Assembly: GCA_900541565.1 (NCBI GenBank)
Contig: UQKB01000029.1
Span: forward strand, 1-18,869
Direction of reading: 5' to 3'
Source of the DNA: an uncultured Oscillospiraceae bacterium
GTDB lineage: Bacteria > Bacillota > Clostridia > Oscillospirales > Acutalibacteraceae
DNA length: 18,869 nt
The translations under genes and the position numbers were made by a program. Below the pieces are notes generated by a model. The model had not been told where the DNA came from, ran no database searches, and saw only the letters and a program-made list of their open reading frames with translations. Of this stretch, positions 12,638-18,869 are shown piece by piece. Every line of letters starts with the position of its first letter. The first letter of the stretch is position 1.

Positions 12638-13485
12638 TCCCCCGTGTCTTCCAAGACACGCATAAATTTGTGGACAGAAACGCCGTCGTACTTTAACTTA
12701 AACTGTACCCTTGCCTCATATTCCCGGTTACAGTTGCGGCAAAAAAATCTGGCGCGGAAGCTTTTGTTCTTTACAACCCAGGGGGATTTTCGCTTTGCCG
12801 CCTGCCCACAGCCTTCACAGTACATAACCATCTGCGATTTGTCGATCAGCGGATTTTTGATATTGGATAAAATCGTTGTTTTAAAGGTAAGCCGTCTGTA
12901 AAATTCGTCATCCATATTCTGGATAAAGGGCTCAAATCGCGCTTTGTCATACAGCTTTTGAAAACAGCGCGCGGCAAGCATGCTATCGGCAAGCGCCCGG
13001 TGGAGCGCCTCTTCTTCAAAATCAATGGAAAGCGCTTGTGCTGCCGTGCTTAATCCCATTTGTTTGGAAGGCTCAGCATGCCCAAGCATCTGCTCGCAAT
13101 AATGCTGCAAATCGACATATTGCTGCGCAAAATCAATTTTTTTCTGTTTAAGAAAATACTCATAATTATCCAATAGCGTCAATATATCTGACGTTCCCCA
13201 GGTCAGCAGCACACAATTCTTTGCAAACACACGAAACTTGCGCAGCACATGGGTAAAGGTGTTATCGACCTTACGCAGCTCTTCATTACTGATATGTGTA
13301 AGCGCTTCGATTCTGTCGTTAATTTTTTTTCCAACCTGCGGGTTGACCAGCATGGAAAAGGTTTCCGTAATATGCAGATCACAGGACAGCTTAACCGCCC
13401 CGAATTCGATAATTTCATTGATAAACTTTTTTCTGCGGCGGCTATAGGAGCCGTTCCATTCCAAATCAAGAATTACAAACTGCAT
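12634..13485 (-). CDS. DEDDh 3'-5' exonuclease with C-terminal zinc ribbon
   Basis: The 283-residue protein is a DnaQ/KapD-like exonuclease that removes nucleotides from 3' ends of DNA or RNA. Catalytic acids are Asp7 and Glu9 in DLEW, Asp100 in TWGTSD, and His162 plus Asp167 in HRALAD. The C-terminal third adds Cys223, Cys226, Cys249 and Cys252, a zinc-ribbon-like tail likely to bind nucleic acid. The ATG at 13485 starts 18 nt after the typA stop. A TTG at 13506, overlapping that stop, is possible but would add seven residues before the first strand. The gene is probably cotranscribed with typA. Confidence 0.85.
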   Translation of the reverse strand: MQFVILDLEWNGSYSRRRKKFINEIIEFGAVKLSCDLHITETFSMLVNPQVGKKINDRIEALTHISNEELRKVDNTFTHVLRKFRVFAKNCVLLTWGTSDILTLLDNYEYFLKQKKIDFAQQYVDLQHYCEQMLGHAEPSKQMGLSTAAQALSIDFEEEALHRALADSMLAARCFQKLYDKARFEPFIQNMDDEFYRRLTFKTTILSNIKNPLIDKSQMVMYCEGCGQAAKRKSPWVVKNKSFRARFFCRNCNREYEARVQFKLKYDGVSVHKFMRVLEDTGE

Positions 13486-13502
13486 GGCACATTTCCATTC
13501 TG

Positions 13503-15320
13503 TCAATTTTTAAACTGCTTCTTCATGCGAAGTTCTTTTTGCAAAATCGTCTTGCGCAGCCGGATGCTTTTCGGCGTAATTTCGACCAGCTCGTCATCGG
13601 CAATAAACTCTAAAGACTGCTCCAGACTTAAAATAGAAGGCGGCGTAAGCTTTAATGCATCGTCCGAACCCGCGGCTCTTGTATTGGTAATATGCTTTTT
13701 CTTGCACACGTTGACCACCAGGTCTTCCGCCTTGGGACTGGCGCCGACGATCATACCTTCATAGACAGGGATCCCCGGGCCAATAAAAAGGCGGCCTCTT
13801 TCCTGCGCGGCAAAAAGGCCATAGCCTGTTGCCTCGCCCGTTTCATGTGCAATCAGCGAACCCTGGCGACGGCTGATAATTTCCCCTTTATATGGCTCGT
13901 ACCCCTCAAACACATGGTTCATGATGCCATTTCCGTTTGTATCTGTCAAAAATTCCGGACGGTACCCCATTAAACCTCTTGCTGGAATTTTAAATTCCAT
14001 ATGTGTAGTACCAGACGCGCGCGTACCCATATTGACAAGCTCCGCCTTGCGGGCACCCAGCTTTTCCATGACCGCGCCCACATAGGCATCCGGTACCTCT
14101 ATAATTAAAAATTCGATTGGCTCGCAGACAACGCCGTCTATTTTTTTTGTGATTACGCTTGGGCGCGACACCTGAAATTCATAATTTTGCCTGCGCATGG
14201 TTTCAATTAAAATGGAAAGGTGCAGCTCCCCTCTACCGGAAACACGGAACGTGTCGGCAGAATCGGTTTCTTCCACACGCAGCGCAACGTTGGTTTCTAC
14301 CTCTTTGAACAGGCGGTCGCGTATATTTCTGGAGGTTACATACTTTCCCTCTCTGCCTGCAAATGGGCTGTTGTTAACCATAAACAGCATCGAAACCGTC
14401 GGCTCGTCTATCTTTACAAACGGCAGCGGCTCTACCTTTTCAGGCGTGCATACCGTGTCCCCAATATTCAAATCTGCAATGCCGGACACACATACAATAT
14501 CCCCCAGCGCCGCGTCGGTGGTTTCCACACGCTTTAGTCCTTCAAACTGGTACAGCTTTGTAATTTTCACATTCTTTGTGCTCCCATCCCGGCAGCACAG
14601 TACGGCGGCCTGCCCGCTTTTGACACGGCCGCGCTCCACCCTTCCGATTCCGATCCTGCCAATATATTCATCATAATCTATATTGGAAATCAGCAGCTGC
14701 AGCCCATCCTCCAGCTCGCCTTTTGGAGCCGGCACCTCTTTAATTATCGCCTCAAACAAGGGCGTCATATCTGTACCGGGCGTATGGGGGTCGTTGGTAG
14801 CGTATCCGTCGCGCGCAGAGGCGTACACCACCGGAAATTCCAATTGATCTTCATCTGCACCCAGCTCAATAAACAGATCAAGCACTTCGTCGATGACCTC
14901 TTCCGGCCGCGCGCCGGGACGGTCGATCTTATTAATAACGACCACCGGCTTTTTTCCAAGACCAAGTGCTTTTTTCAAAACAAAACGCGTTTGCGGCATA
15001 CATCCCTCAAAAGCGTCTACCAAAAGCAGAACGCCGTCGACCATTGTTAAAATCCGTTCTACTTCCCCACCAAAATCGGCATGTCCAGGCGTATCTACAA
15101 TATTAATCTTAACGCCATGGTACATAACAGCCGTATTTTTAGAAAGGATCGTAATGCCCCTTTCGCGCTCCAGGTCATTGGAGTCCATCACACGCTCCTC
15201 AACCGTTTCATTTTCCCTGAAAATGCCGCTCTGGCGTAAAAGCTGGTCAACAAGCGTTGTTTTTCCATGATCAACGTGCGCAATAATTGCCACATTTCTT
15301 AAATCTTCTCTTTCTTTCAT
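13503..15320 (-). CDS. typA: Translational GTPase TypA/BipA
   Basis: The 605-residue protein is a ribosome-binding GTPase related to EF-G, linked to stress, cold adaptation and 50S assembly. G1 is AHVDHGKT (14-21), G2 is in RERGITIL, G3 is [10 protein letters not shown] and G4 is NKID. EF-G-like domains II, III and V follow, then the TypA-specific C-terminal domain. The start at 15320 has AGAGGGA upstream and gives the usual family N-terminus. An in-frame ATG at 15398 would add 26 unrelated residues. An exonuclease follows closely. Confidence 0.97.
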   Translation of the reverse strand: MKEREDLRNVAIIAHVDHGKTTLVDQLLRQSGIFRENETVEERVMDSNDLERERGITILSKNTAVMYHGVKINIVDTPGHADFGGEVERILTMVDGVLLLVDAFEGCMPQTRFVLKKALGLGKKPVVVINKIDRPGARPEEVIDEVLDLFIELGADEDQLEFPVVYASARDGYATNDPHTPGTDMTPLFEAIIKEVPAPKGELEDGLQLLISNIDYDEYIGRIGIGRVERGRVKSGQAAVLCCRDGSTKNVKITKLYQFEGLKRVETTDAALGDIVCVSGIADLNIGDTVCTPEKVEPLPFVKIDEPTVSMLFMVNNSPFAGREGKYVTSRNIRDRLFKEVETNVALRVEETDSADTFRVSGRGELHLSILIETMRRQNYEFQVSRPSVITKKIDGVVCEPIEFLIIEVPDAYVGAVMEKLGARKAELVNMGTRASGTTHMEFKIPARGLMGYRPEFLTDTNGNGIMNHVFEGYEPYKGEIISRRQGSLIAHETGEATGYGLFAAQERGRLFIGPGIPVYEGMIVGASPKAEDLVVNVCKKKHITNTRAAGSDDALKLTPPSILSLEQSLEFIADDELVEITPKSIRLRKTILQKELRMKKQFKN

Positions 15321-15409
15321 TTTATCCCTCTTATCTGTTATAAGAACTTCTATATGCCGTTTAACAAAATTTTTACATGACAGCGGGCATAGCTTCATAA
15401 AAGCGCCCG

Positions 15410-16039
15410 TTATGTATCGTTTTGTTTTTCTTCCGGAATGCGCGCGTATACTTCCGCTACCTTATCGCGCATCCATAACGATGGTGTTATGCGCAGCGAA
15501 TAACCAAACCCATTGTCCATACGCCAGTCATACGGCTTTGCATGCGGCAATCCATAAACGGAAAGCAACGTCATGATTACGCCGCCATGTGTAACAACAA
15601 CCGCGCTGGTCTCACCCGTTTTCATCAGATTGGTTACCATGCTTTCAAACGCAAGGCATATACGCTTTGTAAACTGCGCGCCGCTTTCTCCGCCGGGGGG
15701 TGCAAAATCCGCAGAATTTGCAAGCCACGTCTGGAAACCATCCTCGCCCTTGAGCTGCTCGGCCGTTTTTCCTTCCCATGCGCCAAAATCACATTCGGCA
15801 AGCCCCGGAACAGAACGCGGTTGCAGTGCGGGATAAAGAATATTGCAGGTCTGTATGCAACGCTGCAGCGGACTGGTGTAGAGGACAGCAGCGCCCGGAT
15901 AAACAAACGCCGCACCATAGTTTTTCAGCTTCTGGATACCTTCCCCGGACAACGGAACGTCTGTAGAACCAATGTATGCCCCTTTACAGTTTTCTGCCGT
16001 TAAACCGTGCCGAATCATATGAATTTGGTAAGATTTCAT
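15410..16039 (-). CDS. Histidine phosphatase (phosphoglycerate-mutase-like)
   Basis: The 209-residue histidine phosphatase of the GpmB/CobC branch hydrolyses phosphate esters via a phospho-His. Residues Arg10-His11 (RHG), Arg60 (SPLQR), Glu82 and His151 (THGG) form the catalytic set. GpmB/CobC family members include alpha-ribazole phosphatase, phosphatases and mutases. The sequence does not separate these. AGGAGG-like TTGGAGGAA precedes the ATG. It is upstream of typA by 89 nt with no clear terminator, and divergent from the XRE gene. Confidence 0.92.
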   Translation of the reverse strand: MKSYQIHMIRHGLTAENCKGAYIGSTDVPLSGEGIQKLKNYGAAFVYPGAAVLYTSPLQRCIQTCNILYPALQPRSVPGLAECDFGAWEGKTAEQLKGEDGFQTWLANSADFAPPGGESGAQFTKRICLAFESMVTNLMKTGETSAVVVTHGGVIMTLLSVYGLPHAKPYDWRMDNGFGYSLRITPSLWMRDKVAEVYARIPEEKQNDT

Positions 16040-16094
16040 AATTATTCCTCCAAAGTACTGGTAAAATGACGATAAATGTAGACTTTACAAACTG

Positions 16095-16123
16095 TTGAAT
16101 ATAATATATACTATATGTATAGT
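16095..16123 (+). promoter_or_regulatory. XRE promoter with palindromic -10 region
   Basis: TTGAAT (16095-16100), 17 nt and TATAGT (16118-16123). The -10 is half of the palindrome ACTATA-TG-TATAGT (16110-16123). AACAATT-CTGT-AATTGTT (16127-16144) follows directly, a second inverted repeat at the predicted start. Autoregulation is an inference. Confidence 0.6.
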
Positions 16124-16138
16124 CGTAACAATTCTGTA

Positions 16139-16186
16139 ATTGTTTTGTTTTTCTTTTTTAAGAATTGTTTTCTTTTTTTAACTTTA
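16139..16186 (+). repeat. Pyrimidine-rich imperfect direct repeat in the XRE leader
   Basis: AATTGTTTT occurs at the start of two successive T/C-rich units (about 16139 and 16164), each ending in TTTTTTAA. The leader is almost all pyrimidine. Confidence 0.4.
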
Positions 16187-16214
16187 TGGATTTTTACGTA
16201 TTTTGGGGGCAACG

Positions 16215-16913
16215 ATGAACAAGGATTTTTCCAGAATCATTACACTTTTGCGGAAAGAACGCGGATTAAGCCAAAAACAAACGGCTGCCGATCTGAATAT
16301 TTCACAGGCGCTTTTATCACATTATGAAAAAGGGATCAGGGAATGCGGCCTTGATTTTGTTGTAAAGACGGCGGATTATTACGGCGTATCCTGCGACTAT
16401 CTTTTGGGAAGGACGCCTGAAAGAACAGGTGCAACGCTGAATATCAGCGATATACCGGAAGCCGGCGACACGCAGCAGGAGGCGCGCGCAACAGGTAATC
16501 TGCTGCCAACGCTGAACAAAAAGCTGATCATCAATTCGGTTGACATTTTATTTGATATTCTTGACCGCACCGCCTGCCGGGGGCTGACGACAGAGATTTC
16601 AAATTATTTAATGGTTTCGGTTTATAAAATGTTCCGGACGGTATATTCGGCAAACGCAAAGAACCCACAGGCGCTGTTTTCTGTTGCGCCGCATTTGTAT
16701 AAGGGCTTTTCCAATGCCGCTTTGTGTATTGCGGAGACAAACGCCGGCGCAATTGCCGCAGGCCGCAGCACAGCGGACTTTGACGGATTGGGAAAGGAGA
16801 ACGCCCCGGCGCTTACGCCTGAAACAATTGCCGCACAGTTTCCGCTTTATACCACTTCCCTTTTAAACCTGATCCAAACAGCGGAAAGCAAGCTGCATCT
16901 TAAAAACAAATAA
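16215..16913 (+). CDS. XRE-family transcriptional regulator with helical C-terminal domain
   Basis: The 232-residue protein begins with a Cro/CI-type HTH (about 5-58, SQKQTAADLNISQALLSHYEK) of the type found in short phage-like repressors. A linker and a mainly helical, uncharacterised C-terminal domain follow. No cysteines or metal sites dominate. The ATG at 16215 has GGGGG 5 nt upstream. An in-frame TTG at 16203 overlaps that site. It is divergent from the histidine phosphatase gene and followed by a strong terminator. The palindromes at its promoter suggest negative autoregulation. No target other than itself or the divergent neighbour can be named. Confidence 0.88.
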   Translation: MNKDFSRIITLLRKERGLSQKQTAADLNISQALLSHYEKGIRECGLDFVVKTADYYGVSCDYLLGRTPERTGATLNISDIPEAGDTQQEARATGNLLPTLNKKLIINSVDILFDILDRTACRGLTTEISNYLMVSVYKMFRTVYSANAKNPQALFSVAPHLYKGFSNAALCIAETNAGAIAAGRSTADFDGLGKENAPALTPETIAAQFPLYTTSLLNLIQTAESKLHLKNK

Positions 16914-16930
16914 CCCTTTTGCACACAGCT

Positions 16931-16962
16931 ACGGGCGGCAAGATTGCCGCCCGTTTCTTTTC
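16931..16962 (+). terminator. XRE terminator
   Basis: ACGGGCGGCAA (16931-16941) and TTGCCGCCCGT (16944-16954) form a perfect 11-bp stem, followed by TTCTTTTC. It may also help end the minus-strand PASTA gene, though that side lacks a T-run. Confidence 0.85.
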
Positions 16963-16982
16963 TATTTACACAAACCGCCTGT

Positions 16983-18677
16983 TTACGCAGCCGCTGCGGA
17001 CGCTCCCGACTGGGAGGACAGGTCCGGTTCTGGCCCAAGGCTTACAATAATCGTGACCTCCGAACCATAGTCAAGCTTTTGTCCCTCTTCAAATCCCTGT
17101 GCATAGCCAATCACTGTATTTTCCGGCACCTCGTCGCTAAATTCAAGCTGCGTATTTGCAACAAAATGCTCGCCGTTTAAAACCTTTGCGGCATCATCTA
17201 ACGTAAGATTTTCCACCTCTGGCAACTCCCTTGTTTGCGGCCCCTTGCTAACCGTGACGGAAATCGTAACGCCGTCGTTGCCTCTGTCGACCGTTGTATT
17301 GCCCTCCGGCGTTTGGCTTATAATATATCCCTCTGCAACCGTGTCGCTAAATTCGTCCTCTGTTGTCCGCAAGACGTAATATTCCGTACTGTTTTCCGCA
17401 AGCTTTTCTACGTCTTCATATCGCATTCCTACAAAATTTCGGACTCTAAAATACTGGCTATTCTGCGGATAGGTAAAGTCTTCGGATTGGCTGGCAGTTG
17501 ACTGCGTAGCGCCCGTTTCTTCCGTAGAACCACTTGAAGTCACAAACATCCCCTGAAATGGATTGCTTGCAACCCAAAAATAGCCTGCGACAGAAAAAAT
17601 AACCAATGCAACGACCGTTGCAATCACACCACAGGCAAAATTAGAAATGCGCTTCTTGCCGCCTTCTTCTCCGTCCGTTGGCGGAATCACCGCCGGACGT
17701 GCAATCTCTTCCTGAATTGCCTTTACTGTTGGCGCAGCGGAAAGCTGTGCACGCAAAGACTCAAAATCCGTTATGCGCGACTGCCTGTCCACCTGCAGCC
17801 CGTTTGCAAGCGCCGTAATCACATGCGGCGGCAACCGTTTTACCACATTGGTGCTAATCAACAGCCGCCCGTCCTGCATGCGCTTTCTGGCATCTGCAGG
17901 AAGCTTTCCAGTCAGTGCGAAAAACAGTGTTGCCGTAAACCCGTAAATGTCGGTATATTCACCAAGCACACCGGCGTTGTCGTATTGCTCCGGCGCAGAA
18001 CAGCCCGTATATAACTGTGCTTTCAGCACGCCCCCCTGCTGCCTTAAGTCATGCACGGAAAAATTTAAAATTTTCATTTTACCAGAAGGCGTTATCACAA
18101 GGTTTTCAGGTGCAATGCCATAATGGGCAAGCCCGCTCTGGTGTATTTTGGAAAGCGCGGACAAAAGCGGCATAAACAAAGGCCTTGCCGTGTCCCACTC
18201 CAGTGTACCGCCGCTGCGTTCAATATATTCATGCAGCGGGATAACCTCTTCCGTTTCTTCTATTACATATGCGGTATTGTTTTCATGAAATATATCATAA
18301 ATGGCTACAATTGCGGAAAGCTCTTTAAACCTTGCCACATTTCTGTGTACCTGTAAAAAGTCGTTTTCCAGTTTTTTGTATAAATCCTGCTTTTCCGGCT
18401 GTACAACTGCTTCTAAAGAGGCGCTTGTACGCGTACACAAGCCGTAAGGAAAAAACTCCCGAATCATCACCGGTGTATTTTCAAATTTATCATACCCCAT
18501 ATATTTTGTGCACTCTGTATTGTTATAAACGACCTTCCCTACTATATATCTGTTCTGCAACACCGTGCGCAATGGCAAATACGGTGGTAATTGTTCAGAG
18601 TGTTTGTCAAATCCGCAATTGGGGCAGATGTCTTCACCATTGTTTTCGACCATGCATCCCAAGCATATTTCAGACAT
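16983..18677 (-). CDS. Membrane PASTA pseudokinase with N-terminal zinc ribbon
   Basis: The 564-residue protein starts with a zinc ribbon (Cys5, Cys8, Cys19, Cys22), then a bacterial Ser/Thr kinase fold (about 40-315), a membrane helix (about 348-370), a Ser/Thr linker and two extracellular PASTA domains (about 412-480 and 484-549). PASTA domains bind peptidoglycan fragments in PrkC/Stk kinases. All main catalytic motifs are changed: the Gly-rich loop reads VVYNNTEC, the ATP-binding Lys is Arg73, HRD is HYG (185-187) and DFG is NFS (205-207). Only APE (228-230) is kept. It is therefore expected to be a pseudokinase that senses or scaffolds at the envelope. The ATG at 18677 has AAGAGGTG upstream, so the ATG at 18737 is rejected. 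Confidence 0.9.
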   Translation of the reverse strand: MSEICLGCMVENNGEDICPNCGFDKHSEQLPPYLPLRTVLQNRYIVGKVVYNNTECTKYMGYDKFENTPVMIREFFPYGLCTRTSASLEAVVQPEKQDLYKKLENDFLQVHRNVARFKELSAIVAIYDIFHENNTAYVIEETEEVIPLHEYIERSGGTLEWDTARPLFMPLLSALSKIHQSGLAHYGIAPENLVITPSGKMKILNFSVHDLRQQGGVLKAQLYTGCSAPEQYDNAGVLGEYTDIYGFTATLFFALTGKLPADARKRMQDGRLLISTNVVKRLPPHVITALANGLQVDRQSRITDFESLRAQLSAAPTVKAIQEEIARPAVIPPTDGEEGGKKRISNFACGVIATVVALVIFSVAGYFWVASNPFQGMFVTSSGSTEETGATQSTASQSEDFTYPQNSQYFRVRNFVGMRYEDVEKLAENSTEYYVLRTTEDEFSDTVAEGYIISQTPEGNTTVDRGNDGVTISVTVSKGPQTRELPEVENLTLDDAAKVLNGEHFVANTQLEFSDEVPENTVIGYAQGFEEGQKLDYGSEVTIIVSLGPEPDLSSQSGASAAAA

Positions 18678-18707
18678 AACGACACCTCTTTTTTGATTAT
18701 TCAGTTT

Positions 18708-18737
18708 ATTATAGCACAGCCTATACAGCAATTTCAA
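18708..18737 (-). promoter_or_regulatory. Sigma-A promoter of the PASTA pseudokinase
   Basis: On the minus strand TTGAAA (18732-18737), 18 nt and TATAAT (18708-18713), with TGC extending the -10. The region beyond it to 18869 is AT-rich and shows no gene. Confidence 0.75.
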
Positions 18738-18869
18738 CCGGCATACATCGCATTATTATTACAGTTTTGTAAAACTCCACACAGAATTTTACCCAAAAAT
18801 AAAAAAACAAAAAATTGTAGGAGTTACAATGATGTGTGACAAATAAGAAAAAAAGATAGCGAATAGAAA

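Noticed and set aside
1..18869. CRISPR array or intact insertion sequence
   Set aside because: No regularly spaced direct repeats, no transposase or integrase reading frame found.

Overview
The window reads as chromosomal DNA of an endospore-forming member of the Firmicutes, class Clostridia. The reasons are the spoIIQ-type gene behind a sigma-F-like promoter, AGGAGG-type ribosome binding sites, many TTGACA/TATAAT promoters, and a zinc-ribbon/kinase-fold/PASTA membrane protein of the kind seen in gut Clostridia. No rRNA, CRISPR array, intact transposase or prophage is visible. Genus cannot be named from the sequence alone.

Layout. 119-5482 (minus): spoIIQ, an unknown five-helix membrane protein, htpG, and a cof-type HAD phosphatase plus sirtuin operon. 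5595-7100 (plus): tRNA-Leu(TAG), a roughly 330-bp noncoding repeat (copy A) starting at the base after its CCA, and an operon of two small cysteine-rich paralogues with a sigma-K-like promoter. 7271-10365 (minus): a P1B metal ATPase whose promoter spacer is a palindromic CsoR-type operator, csoR itself, and a lone GGDEF protein. 10381-11095: a dense palindrome cluster, two minus-strand tRNA-Ser genes, a structured small-RNA candidate, and plus-strand tRNA-Arg(CCT). 11096-12640: a second copy (B) of the repeat, again starting directly after a CCA, then a stretch with an XRE regulator fused to membrane helices and a zinc ribbon, and an unrecognised ORF. 12634-16039 (minus): DEDDh exonuclease with zinc ribbon, typA/bipA and a histidine phosphatase. 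16095-16962 (plus): a divergent XRE regulator. 16983-18737 (minus): a PASTA membrane protein whose kinase domain has lost its catalytic residues.

The two most interesting items are these. (1) A tRNA-anchored noncoding repeat: two copies follow unrelated tRNA genes at exactly the same base, with conserved tandem hairpins, one compensatory base-pair change, a 1-nt indel that argues against coding, and a third tail-only copy at about 7144-7168. (2) A sporulation theme: spoIIQ with a near-perfect sigma-F promoter and intact zinc triad, and paired Cys-rich proteins with a sigma-K-like promoter. The copper/metal module (csoR and ATPase) is a clear autoregulated unit, but the metal specificity of the pump is not settled by its motifs.
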